Below, piece after piece: positions 24,979 to 33,706 of a stretch of DNA of 64,000 nt. The translations under genes were made by a program, and so were the position numbers. The notes under the pieces are model-generated. The model saw only the letters and a program-made list of their open reading frames with translations. It did no database searches and was not told the DNA's origin. The first letter of the stretch is position 1. Every line of letters begins with the position of its first letter. Source of the DNA: an uncultured Muribaculaceae bacterium (GTDB lineage: Bacteria; Bacteroidota; Bacteroidia; Bacteroidales; Muribaculaceae); NCBI GenBank assembly GCA_910587925.1, contig CAJUOC010000004.1, positions 49,174 to 113,173 on the forward strand, given 5' to 3'.

Positions 24979-26901
24979 ATGAAAAAACGCTTCCTGGCCG
25001 CCGGCGCGCTGTGCGCAGCCATACTGGCCATCACCGCAAAGCCATCTGACCCCGTGCTCATGAAAGTGGGCGGCGACGAGGTGCGCCTGAGCGAGTTTGA
25101 ATACCTTTACCACAAAAACAATACCCAGCAGGCCGAGCCGCAGTCTATCGAGCAGTATGTCGACATGTTTGTCAACTTCAAGCTCAAGGTAGCTGCTGCC
25201 GAGAAGGCCGGGCTGGATACCACTGTCGCTTTTGAGAGCGAGTACCTGAAATTTCGCAACGACCTGGCCGAGCCTTACCTGCGCGACGCCGAGGTCGAGG
25301 AGGCTCAGATACTCGACGCCTACGGCCACACACAGCGCGATGTGCTGGTGAGCCATATCATGCTCCCGCGCGACGCCCACGCTCTGGCCGACTCGCTGCG
25401 CAGCGGCATCCTCGACGGCACCATCAAGTATGAGGACGCCGCACGCCGCCACTCCATCGACAAGCCCTCTGCCGCCCGCGGCGGCCTTATGGGCACCGTA
25501 TCGGCCGGCCGCTTCCCCTGGGCTTTTGAGAAGGCAGCCTACGACACCGAGGTGGGCGGCATATCGCCGGTGGTCAACTCCGGCTTTGGCCTCCATATCA
25601 TACGCGTGGAGAAGAGCGAGCCCTCGCGCGGCGAGGTACACGCCGCTCACATCCTGCGAGGCGGCCGCGGCATGAGCGACTCCGCCATCATGGCAGAGAA
25701 AGCCGTCATCGACTCCATCTACGCCGAGCTGCGCGCCGGCGCCGACTTTGCCGACATGGCCCGCCGCCACTCGCAAGACCCCGGCACTGCACAGCGCGGC
25801 GGCGACCTGGGCTATTTTGGCCACGGCCGCATGGTACACGAGTTTGACTCGGTCGCTTTCGCCCTGCCCGACAGCTCGCTGTCTGAGCCGTTCCGCACCG
25901 CATTCGGCTGGCATATCATACGCCGCCTCGACAGCAACAAGCCCGCCGGTCTCGATGAGCAGCGCGAGGCCATCCGCAAAGCCATCGCCGAGGATGCGTC
26001 GCGCTCGGCCGTCGCCACCGACGCTTATCTCGACAAGGTAATCGCCCGCTACAACGGCCGTGTCGACATGGGTACCATCAGCGCCGTGCAGCAGATGGCA
26101 GCCCGCCACGGCGGAGTGATGGACAGCGCCATGGTGGCCGAGCTGGCCGCCAGCAAGCTCACCGCAGTGACTTTCAACGGCAAAAACACCACTCTTGCCG
26201 AGCTTGCCGCCTATATACCCAGCGTATCGCCGCAGGGAGCGGAAAACATCGCAGAGTTTGTACGCAACACCGCCTCCGACTATCTGAAGACTCTCGCCCT
26301 GGAGCAGGCCCGCGCCGACCTGGCCGCCGACAATGCCGACTACCGCAACCTCATCAACGAGTACCGCGACGGCATACTGCTTTTTGAGATTTCAAACCGC
26401 GAGGTATGGGACAAGGCGACCGCCGACACCACCGGCCTGGAGCAGTATTTCCGCGACCACCGCGACAAGTACCGCTGGGAGACCCCGCGCTACAAGGCCA
26501 TCATAATCTTTGCCCCCAACGACAGCCTGCTTGAGGCAGCCACCCGATACGCCGCCGACAGCATCTCGGCCTCGATACCCTCGTCGCGCGTGGCAGCAGT
26601 GATGGCCGACCGCTTTGGCCGCAACGTAAAGGTAGAGCGCGTGATAGCCGCCAAGGGCGACAATCCCATCACCGACTATCTCGGCTTCGGCGCCGAGCGC
26701 CCGGCCAAGCCCGCCAGCCAGCGCTGGCCCGTCTATGCCCCCTTCCGCGCCAAGGTGCTCGACCAGCCCGAGGAGGCCGCTGACCTGCGTGCCGCCGTTG
26801 TGGCCGACTATCAGGCATCGCTTGAGAAAGCTTGGCTCGAGCGGCTCCGCAAGGAGATACCCGTGAAAATCAACCGCAAGGTGCTGCGCAGCGCCAAGTA
26901 A
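24979..26901 (+). CDS. Periplasmic peptidyl-prolyl isomerase, SurA/PpiC type with two parvulin domains
   Basis: This 640-aa protein has a signal peptide (about residues 1-20), an N-terminal SurA-like helical chaperone region (about 25-115) and two parvulin domains: about 117-215 (VSHIMLP ... GFGLHIIRVEKSEPSRGE) and about 222-320 (AAHILRGG ... AFGWHIIRRLDSNKP). A long C-terminal region (about 330-640) contains an additional helical part. Such proteins assist folding of outer-membrane beta-barrels in the periplasm. No membrane helix follows the signal peptide. It is followed after 4 nt by a second, smaller SurA-like gene and then a GldB-like lipoprotein, forming an apparent envelope-biogenesis cluster. 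Confidence 0.88.
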   Translation: MKKRFLAAGALCAAILAITAKPSDPVLMKVGGDEVRLSEFEYLYHKNNTQQAEPQSIEQYVDMFVNFKLKVAAAEKAGLDTTVAFESEYLKFRNDLAEPYLRDAEVEEAQILDAYGHTQRDVLVSHIMLPRDAHALADSLRSGILDGTIKYEDAARRHSIDKPSAARGGLMGTVSAGRFPWAFEKAAYDTEVGGISPVVNSGFGLHIIRVEKSEPSRGEVHAAHILRGGRGMSDSAIMAEKAVIDSIYAELRAGADFADMARRHSQDPGTAQRGGDLGYFGHGRMVHEFDSVAFALPDSSLSEPFRTAFGWHIIRRLDSNKPAGLDEQREAIRKAIAEDASRSAVATDAYLDKVIARYNGRVDMGTISAVQQMAARHGGVMDSAMVAELAASKLTAVTFNGKNTTLAELAAYIPSVSPQGAENIAEFVRNTASDYLKTLALEQARADLAADNADYRNLINEYRDGILLFEISNREVWDKATADTTGLEQYFRDHRDKYRWETPRYKAIIIFAPNDSLLEAATRYAADSISASIPSSRVAAVMADRFGRNVKVERVIAAKGDNPITDYLGFGAERPAKPASQRWPVYAPFRAKVLDQPEEAADLRAAVVADYQASLEKAWLERLRKEIPVKINRKVLRSAK

Positions 26902-26905
26902 GGCC

Positions 26906-27787
26906 GTGCGCACCGCCACACGTATATACGGCAAGATGCCCGCAGCGATACGCCTCAGCGTCGCTGCGGGCATCTGCGCGCTGTGCCTGCCGGGATGCTC
27001 GCGCGAGCAGGCCGCCGTCGAGACAGAGCCGGCGCTGGCTCGGGTCGGCACTGCCACCATCACGGCGGCTGATGTACGCGCGGCAATGCCGTCGGGATTG
27101 TCGGCCGACGACTCCGTAAAGTTTGTGCGCGCCTATGTCAACTCCTGGGTCGACGAGCAGCTCATCGTCGGTATAGCCTCGCAGCAGGTGGATATGGATG
27201 CCATAGACCGCCTCGCCGACGACTACCGCCGCAGCCTCATCATGCAGGAGTACCGCCGCCAGATGTACGAGAGCCACGCCGCGTCGATACCCGAGGACTC
27301 TCTGCGCGCATATCACGAGGCTCATGGCGGCGACTTCCTGCTCGACCGTCCGATGGTCAGGGGAGTGTATATAAAAGTGCCCGACGACGCGCCCGGCCTG
27401 CGCCGCATGCGCAAACTCTTCCGCTCCGACCGCACCGACGACATCGATGCCCTCGAGAAAGAGGTGCTCGGCTCGGCCATACATTACGACTACTTCCGCG
27501 ACAAGTGGGTCGACTGGGAGCAGATAGAGATGCGGGTGCCGGTCGACTTTGCCGGGTGGCCCGGCCGCGGACAGACCCTCGACACCTCGGCCGGAGGATT
27601 TACATACCTGCTGCGCGTGACCGACGTGCTGCCGGCCGGCAGCCCTATGCCATACGAGCAGGCGCGGCCGTTGATAGTGCAGCGCATGCTGGCCGCCGAC
27701 CGCCGCACCTACGACGCCCGCATGATGGCCGAGCTGCGGCGGAGCGCCGCCGACCGCGGCGACATGGTCGTCAACCTTGACCGCTGA
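26906..27787 (+). CDS. SurA/PpiC-like lipoprotein lacking a clear parvulin domain
   Basis: This 293-aa frame opens with GTG 26906; ATG 26936 (MPAAIRLSVAAGICALCLPGC) is equally plausible. Both give a lipoprotein signal with an LPGC lipobox. The mature part resembles the N-terminal SurA fold (ARVGTATITAADVRAAMP, then a helical VNSWVDEQLIVGIASQQ region), but the domain where a parvulin would sit (about 125-240) has no recognisable isomerase motif. It may be a chaperone-only partner of the two-parvulin protein encoded 4 nt upstream. It overlaps the open frame of the next gene, though with the start I choose there (27807) the two genes are 19 nt apart. Role is inference. Confidence 0.75.
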   Translation: MRTATRIYGKMPAAIRLSVAAGICALCLPGCSREQAAVETEPALARVGTATITAADVRAAMPSGLSADDSVKFVRAYVNSWVDEQLIVGIASQQVDMDAIDRLADDYRRSLIMQEYRRQMYESHAASIPEDSLRAYHEAHGGDFLLDRPMVRGVYIKVPDDAPGLRRMRKLFRSDRTDDIDALEKEVLGSAIHYDYFRDKWVDWEQIEMRVPVDFAGWPGRGQTLDTSAGGFTYLLRVTDVLPAGSPMPYEQARPLIVQRMLAADRRTYDARMMAELRRSAADRGDMVVNLDR

Positions 27788-27806
27788 CTGCGTGTTATAC
27801 TGTCAT

Positions 27807-28799
27807 ATGAAACCTCTCATCTACATCGCACTGGCGTGCGCGGCCACACTCTTTGCCGGATGCGGCGAGCGTATCGTGGTGGAGCCTCAGCCCATCATAC
27901 CCCTGTACCGCGGGATAGCAGCCGCTGCCGACAGCGCGGCCGTCGACTCACTCATACGCGCCGAGCGTGGCCCGCTCGGCGCTCTGATGGCGTATCTCGG
28001 GGCCGACTCGCTCACCGAGAGCGCCGTGGCCGCGTGGCGCGAGTCAATGCCGATGCAGGTATTTGCTCCGGCGGCCGACAGTGTATGGCCGTCGCTGGGC
28101 GGTATCGAGCGCGACCTTGGCAGCATACTCTCGCGCGCCGCGGCCGACTCGCTGGACATACCGCGGCGCGACTATGCGGCCGTGGTATGGGGACGCACCA
28201 AGTCGATAGTCATCGTCGACGGCCGCGAAGACTCCACAGTGCTCATCGCTCTCAACCACTACCTCGGCGCCGACTACCCCGGCTACAGTCACTGGCCGGC
28301 ATACATGCGGCTCGACAAGGATCCCGCCCGCCTGCCGTACGACCTGGCCGAGGCGCTCGTGGCCGACCGCTATCCATATCGCCCGGCCGACAGCCGCGAC
28401 GGAGGCGCCACGGTGCTATCGCGGCTTGTATATGAGGGCGCACTCACACTGGCAAAAATCAAACTCGTGCCCGACGGCACCCTGGCCGGCGCCCTCGGCT
28501 ATACCGACGCGCAGCTGCGCTGGCTTGAGGAAAACGAGGCCTGCATATGGCAGGCGATGGTAGAGCGCAAGATGCTCTACGACACATCGGAGAGCCTGGC
28601 CGAGCGACTCGTGGCACCCGCGCCCGCCACCGCCGACATATCGCCGTCGTCGCCGGGGCGCGTGGGCCGCTTCATCGGATACCGCATACTCTGCGCCTAC
28701 ATGCGCGGCAACGCCCGCACCACCCTGGCCGAGATGCTGTCGCCCGACTTTTACCGCAGCCCGGCCGTGCTGGTGCAGGCCGCCTACGAGGGTCAGTAG
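27807..28799 (+). CDS. GldB-like lipoprotein (DUF2268-related)
   Basis: I start at ATG 27807, 30 nt into the longer frame, because MKPLIYIALACAATLFAGC is a clean lipoprotein signal (lipidated C19). The mature protein carries hallmarks of the gliding-motility lipoprotein GldB: IALNHYLGADYPGYSHWPAYM in the middle and SPGRVGRFIGYRILCAYM near the C-terminus. The HExxH zinc motif of related DUF2268 peptidases is not visible (the helix here reads VLSRLVYEGALTLA), so it is probably not an active protease. GldB is essential for gliding in Flavobacteriia; Bacteroidales do not glide, so its role here may be in envelope or secretion maintenance. It follows two periplasmic folding factors. The stop overlaps the convergent ygiQ stop region by 7 nt. 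Confidence 0.75.
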   Translation: MKPLIYIALACAATLFAGCGERIVVEPQPIIPLYRGIAAAADSAAVDSLIRAERGPLGALMAYLGADSLTESAVAAWRESMPMQVFAPAADSVWPSLGGIERDLGSILSRAAADSLDIPRRDYAAVVWGRTKSIVIVDGREDSTVLIALNHYLGADYPGYSHWPAYMRLDKDPARLPYDLAEALVADRYPYRPADSRDGGATVLSRLVYEGALTLAKIKLVPDGTLAGALGYTDAQLRWLEENEACIWQAMVERKMLYDTSESLAERLVAPAPATADISPSSPGRVGRFIGYRILCAYMRGNARTTLAEMLSPDFYRSPAVLVQAAYEGQ

Positions 28800-30643
28800 C
28801 GGGCAAAGAGGCGCGCGATGAGGTCGGGACGGTGCATACGCCGCAGCGAGCGCTCGATGTCGACCCGGTAGGAGCGGTCGTACCAGAAGAAGTACTTGCG
28901 CTGGGCAAGTTTCTCCTCGGGACGCACAGCTGTGTAGACCTCCTTGAGCGTGTAAGGATGCACACCGCTGTAATATATCTCCGACGCCACAGTCATGGGC
29001 GTGGGGGTGAAATCCTGCACCTGCTCCAGACGGAAATCGAGTGCCTTGGTCTTGACGGCAAGCTCGGCCATATCTATCTCTCGGCAGCCGGGATGCGACG
29101 ATATGAAGTACGGGATCAGCTGCTGACGCAGACCGTACTTGGCATTGACTCGGTCAAAAATATCCTTAAACCGGCCAAACAGCTCAAACGACGGCTTGCG
29201 CATCACATCGAGCACAGCCGGCTCGGTGTGCTCGGGCGCCACTTTCAGACGCCCCGACACGTGGCGGGCGATAAGCTCCTCGTTGTAGCGTCCCGAGGCG
29301 TCGCACATCGACAGGTCGTAGCGCACGCCGCTCCCGACAAACGACTTCTTGACCCCGGGCAGGGCGTCGACGCGGGCGTAGATATCGAGCAGCGGAGTAT
29401 GATCGGTATCAAGATTGGGACACACCGACGGATGCAGACACGACGGACGCATACAGCGCGCGCATCGCGAGCGGTCGCGGCCGCCCATGGCATACATGTT
29501 GGCCGACGGGCCTCCCAGATCTGAGATATACCCCTTGAAATCGGGCATACGCGTGACCTGGCGCGCCTCGGCCAGTATAGACTCCGGCGAGCGCGAGGCG
29601 ATAAACTTGCCCTGATGGGCCGAGATGGTGCAGAAGGCGCATCCGCCGAAGCATCCGCGATGGAGATTGACCGAGTGGCGTATCATCTCGTAGGCCGGTA
29701 TGCGGCGGGCCTTGTAGCGCGGGTGTGGCAGGCGGGTAAATGGCAGGTCAAACGCCGCGTCGATCTCGCCCTGCTCCATCGCCGGCAGCATGGGCAGCAC
29801 CTTGACGGCGCCGCGCTCGCCATAGTCTTGCCAGAGGGTGGCACCGCCGCCGAGGCGGTTGCTCTGCTGCTCGATATGGCGGAAGTTGGCCGCCTGCATA
29901 CGCCGGTCGCGACGGCATACCGCCCACGGGGCCAGCACTATATCAGTATCTGTCGACTCCGCGGGCATCTCCTCGCGAGGGCGGAGCACCACACTTTGGG
30001 GCAGGTCGGTGATGTCGGCGACAGCCTCGCCTGCATCGAGGCGGCGGGCCAGCTCCACGGTATTGTGCTCGCCCATGCCGTAGAGGAGCATATCGGCGCC
30101 GGAGTCGACCAGTATCGACGGGCGCAGACGGTCTTGCCAGTAGTCGTAATGCGACAGCCGGCGCAGCGAAGCCTCGATACCGCCCGCCACTATGGGCACA
30201 TCAGGGAAGAGGCGCCTCAAAATCTGCGTGTATACCACGGTGGGATAGTCGGGTCGGGCGCCGTGGCGGCCGTCGGGCGTATAGGCATCGTCGCTGCGTC
30301 GGCGGCGCGCGGCGGTGTAATGGTTGACCATCGAGTCCATCGCTCCGGCCGACACACCGAAAAACAGCCGCGGGCGGCCAAACTTGCGGAAGTCGCGCAG
30401 GTCGTCTTGCCAGCCCGGCTGCGGCACGATAGCCACACGGTAGCCGGCGCGCTCCAGCGCACGGCCGATGACGGCCGTGCCAAACGACGGATGGTCGACA
30501 TATGCGTCGCCCGAGAAGAGCACCACATCGACCGAGTCCCAGCCGCGCGCCTTCATCTCCTTGACAGAGGTGGGCAGCCAGTCGGTAAGACGCAGCGATG
30601 AATAGTCTATGGAGTCTTGGGGCAGTCTTTGATTCTCTCTCAT
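28793..30643 (-). CDS. YgiQ family radical SAM protein (UPF0313)
   Basis: This is a 616-aa protein with a cobalamin-binding-like N-terminal region (VDVVLFSGDAYVDHPSFGTAV), a central radical SAM core with the CxxxCxxC cluster (RGCFGGCAFCTIS) that binds a 4Fe-4S cluster and SAM, and a C-terminal DUF3362-like part with a further Cys set (CARCMRPSCLHPSVC). Length and layout match the UPF0313/YgiQ family, whose reaction is unknown to me. It overlaps uvrB by 4 nt on the same strand and the GldB-like gene by 7 nt in the convergent direction. Confidence 0.92.
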   Translation of the reverse strand: MRENQRLPQDSIDYSSLRLTDWLPTSVKEMKARGWDSVDVVLFSGDAYVDHPSFGTAVIGRALERAGYRVAIVPQPGWQDDLRDFRKFGRPRLFFGVSAGAMDSMVNHYTAARRRRSDDAYTPDGRHGARPDYPTVVYTQILRRLFPDVPIVAGGIEASLRRLSHYDYWQDRLRPSILVDSGADMLLYGMGEHNTVELARRLDAGEAVADITDLPQSVVLRPREEMPAESTDTDIVLAPWAVCRRDRRMQAANFRHIEQQSNRLGGGATLWQDYGERGAVKVLPMLPAMEQGEIDAAFDLPFTRLPHPRYKARRIPAYEMIRHSVNLHRGCFGGCAFCTISAHQGKFIASRSPESILAEARQVTRMPDFKGYISDLGGPSANMYAMGGRDRSRCARCMRPSCLHPSVCPNLDTDHTPLLDIYARVDALPGVKKSFVGSGVRYDLSMCDASGRYNEELIARHVSGRLKVAPEHTEPAVLDVMRKPSFELFGRFKDIFDRVNAKYGLRQQLIPYFISSHPGCREIDMAELAVKTKALDFRLEQVQDFTPTPMTVASEIYYSGVHPYTLKEVYTAVRPEEKLAQRKYFFWYDRSYRVDIERSLRRMHRPDLIARLFARY

Positions 30644-32730
30644 TTTGCAGTCATCTCGGCGTGGCGGCTCTCGAGCTTGATGATCTCGTCGCGCAGGCGT
30701 GCCGCCTCGATAAATTCCATATTCTTTGCAGCGTCGAGCATCTGAGTGCGCAGATGCGCTATCGAGCGCTCAAGCTGCTCGGCGCTCATGTACGCTACCA
30801 CGGGGTCGGCCGCTATGTCGACACTGTGGGTGTACTCCTGCTCGTAAGGTATCGGAGCGGCGGGGCGGTCGCGGCGCTTGTCGCGAGGCGCAGAGCCCTT
30901 CGGAGTGGACTTTGCGTCGCTTCCCGGCGCCGGGGCAGTGATGCCCGCGATGGCCGCGCGGGCCTTGACGATGGCGCGCGGTGTGATGCCGTGCTCCTCA
31001 TTGTACTTGAGCTGGATGGTGCGACGGCGGTCGGTCTCGTCGATGGTGCGCTGCATGGAGTCGGTGATGCGGTCGGCATACATGATGACAGTGCCGTTGA
31101 GGTTTCGGGCGGCGCGGCCCACGGTCTGTGTGAGCGAGCGCTCGTTGCGCAGAAAGCCCTCCTTGTCGGCATCCATTATCGCCACCAGCGACACCTCGGG
31201 CAGGTCGAGGCCCTCGCGGAGAAGATTCACGCCGATCACCACATCGAAGTTGCCCGCCCGCAGATCGTCGAGGATACGCATGCGGTCGAGTGTGTCTACG
31301 TCGCTGTGGATGTATGCGGCCTTCACGCCGGCCTTGTTGAGGTAGTCGTTGAGCTCCTCGGCCATGCGCTTGGTGAGGGTGGTGACGAGCACACGCTCGT
31401 CGCGCTCGACGCGCAGGGCGATTTCCTCCATGAGGTCGTCGACGCTGCCCATGGTGGGGCGCACGATGATGAGCGGGTCGAGCAGACCGGTGGGGCGTAT
31501 CACCTGCTCGACCACCACGCCGCCGGCGCGGGCCAGCTCATAGTCGGCCGGGGTGGCGCTCACGTAGATGGTCTGCGGCGTGAGGTCTTCAAACTCGGCA
31601 TAGGTGAGCGGGCGGTTGTCGAGCGCCGCCGGCAGACGGAAACCGTAGTCGACCAGATTGGTTTTGCGCGAGAGGTCGCCGCCAAACATCGCCCGCAGCT
31701 GAGGCAGCGTGACGTGGCTCTCGTCGATGATGGTGAGGAAGTCGCGCGGGAAATAGTCGAGCAGACAGAAGGGGCGCTGCCCCGGCTGGCGGCCGTCGAA
31801 GTAGCGCGAGTAGTTTTCGATACCCGAGCAGTATCCCAGCTCCTTTATCATCTCGACATCGTAGGTGACACGCTCCTCCAGGCGCTGAGCCTCCAGCAGC
31901 TTGCCCTCGCGGGCAAAGGCGTCGAGCTGGGCGCCCAAGTCGAGCTGTATCTGACGCACGGCCTCGGCCTGGCGGGCGGGCGAGGTCACAAAGATGTTGG
32001 CCGGGTATATGTTGAAGCTGTCGTGGGAGCCCAGGGGGCGCATGTCGTCGGGATGATGTGTCGAAATGCTCTCGACCTCGTCGCCCCAGAATGTGACGCG
32101 CAGCACTATCTCCTCCTGTGCCAGGCGTATGTCGACCGTATCGCCCTTGACGCGGAAAGTGCCGCGGGCGAGCTCGACCTCATTGCGCGAGTAGAGCGCG
32201 GCCACCAGCCGGCGCAGGAAGGCGTTGCGGGCGATGCGCTCGCCGCGGTGCACCGGCACGACATTGGCATTGAATTCCTCGGGATTGCCCATGCCGTATA
32301 TACACGACACCGACGATACCACCACCACATCGCGCCTCCCCGAGAGCAGAGCCGATATTGTGGCCAGGCGCAGGCGGTCTATCTCGTCGTTGATCATCAG
32401 ATCCTTCTCGATATACTTGTCGACCGAGGGGATGTATGCCTCGGGCTGGTAGTAGTCGTAGTACGACACGAAGTACTGCACGGCATTGTCGGGAAAAAAC
32501 TGCAGCATCTCGGCATACAGCTGCGCCGCCAGGGTCTTGTTGTGACTCAGGATGAGCGTGGGCCGCGCGGTGGCGGCGATGACATTGGCCATCGTGAAAG
32601 TCTTGCCCGAGCCGGTGACGCCGAGCAACACCTGGGCCTCGTCGCCGCGGGCCACGCCCTCGGCGAGCTCGGCGATGGCACGGGGCTGGTCGCCGGTAGG
32701 ACTGAAATTAGATGTCAGCTTGTAATCCAT
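30640..32730 (-). CDS. uvrB: Excinuclease ABC subunit UvrB
   Basis: This is a 696-aa helicase-like damage-verification subunit of nucleotide excision repair. The Walker A motif GVTGSGKTFT, the beta-hairpin YYDYYQPEAYIP that clamps damaged DNA, a DESH Walker B box and the C-terminal UVR domain for UvrC contact (MSAEQLERSIAHL onwards) are all present. Start at 32730 (MDYKLTSNFSPTGDQPRAI) is chosen because the longer frame to 32763 would cover the consensus promoter at 32739-32769. The -7 box is 8 nt from the ATG. Divergent from rmlD, with 101 nt between starts. Confidence 0.96.
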   Translation of the reverse strand: MDYKLTSNFSPTGDQPRAIAELAEGVARGDEAQVLLGVTGSGKTFTMANVIAATARPTLILSHNKTLAAQLYAEMLQFFPDNAVQYFVSYYDYYQPEAYIPSVDKYIEKDLMINDEIDRLRLATISALLSGRRDVVVVSSVSCIYGMGNPEEFNANVVPVHRGERIARNAFLRRLVAALYSRNEVELARGTFRVKGDTVDIRLAQEEIVLRVTFWGDEVESISTHHPDDMRPLGSHDSFNIYPANIFVTSPARQAEAVRQIQLDLGAQLDAFAREGKLLEAQRLEERVTYDVEMIKELGYCSGIENYSRYFDGRQPGQRPFCLLDYFPRDFLTIIDESHVTLPQLRAMFGGDLSRKTNLVDYGFRLPAALDNRPLTYAEFEDLTPQTIYVSATPADYELARAGGVVVEQVIRPTGLLDPLIIVRPTMGSVDDLMEEIALRVERDERVLVTTLTKRMAEELNDYLNKAGVKAAYIHSDVDTLDRMRILDDLRAGNFDVVIGVNLLREGLDLPEVSLVAIMDADKEGFLRNERSLTQTVGRAARNLNGTVIMYADRITDSMQRTIDETDRRRTIQLKYNEEHGITPRAIVKARAAIAGITAPAPGSDAKSTPKGSAPRDKRRDRPAAPIPYEQEYTHSVDIAADPVVAYMSAEQLERSIAHLRTQMLDAAKNMEFIEAARLRDEIIKLESRHAEMTAK

Positions 32731-32738
32731 ATGAATTA

Positions 32739-32769
32739 CAAAGGTACTAAAAAACGCCCACACCGCAAA
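32739..32769 (-). promoter_or_regulatory. Promoter of uvrB (TTTG-N19-TACCTTTG, minus strand)
   Basis: On the minus strand TTTG (complement of 32766-32769) and TACCTTTG (complement of 32739-32746) are separated by exactly 19 nt, the canonical Bacteroidota spacing. The ATG follows 8 nt after the -7 box, so the mRNA leader can only be a few nucleotides long. Confidence 0.88.
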
Positions 32770-32795
32770 ACTGCCCGGGGTACCGATTTTTTTTG

Positions 32796-32803
32796 TACCT
32801 TTG
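32796..32803 (+). promoter_or_regulatory. Promoter -7 box (TACCTTTG) of the rmlD-prfC-suf run
   Basis: TACCTTTG preceded by a T-run lies 28 nt before ATG 32832. It is the only recognisable promoter for the tightly spaced genes up to sufS at 41422. A clear -33 TTTG at 19-21 nt is not seen. Confidence 0.7.
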
Positions 32804-32831
32804 CACTCATCAACAGACTACCGTACACCGT

Positions 32832-33701
32832 ATGAAGATACTCGTAACAGGATGTCAGGGCCAGCTCGGACGCGAGCTGCACGAGGTGCTCGAGGAGCAG
32901 CGCCCGGGCATCACCACCTATATCGATATCGACGACCTCGACCTGACCGACCGCGACGCCGTGGAGCGCTTCATGCGCGCCGGCGAGTACTCGCATGTGG
33001 TCAACTGCGCCGCATACACCGCCGTAGACCGCGCCGAGGAGGAAAAGCTGCAGTGTGCAGCCGTCAATACCGACGCGGTGACCAATATCGCCCGCCTGGC
33101 CGATGAGCTCGGGCTGCACATACTCCACATATCGACCGACTATGTATTTGACGGCCGCAACTACCGCCCCTACACCGAGAGCGACAAGGTAAACCCGCTC
33201 TCGCAGTACGGCACATCGAAGCGCAAGGGCGAGACCGCCCTGCTGGGCCTGGCCCCCGAGAGCATAATCATACGCACCGGATGGCTCTACTCGCCCTACG
33301 GACGCAATTTCGTGAAGACCATACTGCGGCAGGCCGCCGGGCAGAGTCATCTGCGCGTGGTGAGCGACCAGGTGGGCACCCCCACCTCGGCCCGCGACCT
33401 GGCCGAGGCCGTCGCCACTGTGCTCTTTGCCCCGCAGTGGGTGCCCGGTATATTCAATTTCTCCGACGAGGGCGTGGCATCGTGGTACGATCTGGCCGTG
33501 GCCATCCTGCGCATCAAGGGCATCAAAGACTGCACCGTGACCCCCGTGGGCACGGTCGACTACCCCACCCCGGCCGCCCGCCCCTGCTACAGCGTGCTCG
33601 ACAAGTCGCGATTCAAGGTGACATACGGCGTGACCATCCCCCACTGGGAAGAGTCGCTCGCCCGCTGCCTGGCACGTATCGACTCCACCGCTAATTCCTG
33701 A
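32832..33701 (+). CDS. rmlD: dTDP-4-dehydrorhamnose reductase
   Basis: This is a 289-aa extended short-chain dehydrogenase that makes dTDP-L-rhamnose from the 4-keto sugar with NAD(P)H. The nucleotide-binding GCQGQLGREL, a THISTDYVFDG-like catalytic segment (seen as HISTDYVFDG) and the YxxxK pair Y126/K130 (QYGTSK) are visible. ATG 32832 is used because the 13 extra residues of the longer frame overlap the promoter box. No rmlA, rmlB or rmlC is adjacent. It is the first gene of the run ending in sufS; prfC starts 5 nt later. Confidence 0.92.
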   Translation: MKILVTGCQGQLGRELHEVLEEQRPGITTYIDIDDLDLTDRDAVERFMRAGEYSHVVNCAAYTAVDRAEEEKLQCAAVNTDAVTNIARLADELGLHILHISTDYVFDGRNYRPYTESDKVNPLSQYGTSKRKGETALLGLAPESIIIRTGWLYSPYGRNFVKTILRQAAGQSHLRVVSDQVGTPTSARDLAEAVATVLFAPQWVPGIFNFSDEGVASWYDLAVAILRIKGIKDCTVTPVGTVDYPTPAARPCYSVLDKSRFKVTYGVTIPHWEESLARCLARIDSTANS

Positions 33702-33706
33702 CCCAA

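Noticed and set aside
26690..27800. A defence or toxin-antitoxin unit around mazG or the small ORFs
   Set aside because: MazG here is the two-domain house-cleaning enzyme next to topB (12004-12801), and no toxin, nuclease-effector or phage gene accompanies it; the region checked here holds only periplasmic folding genes.
30598..32835. A 745-aa plus-strand open frame opposite uvrB
   Set aside because: uvrB is unmistakable on the minus strand with a consensus promoter; the opposing frame has no recognisable motif and antisense-type composition.
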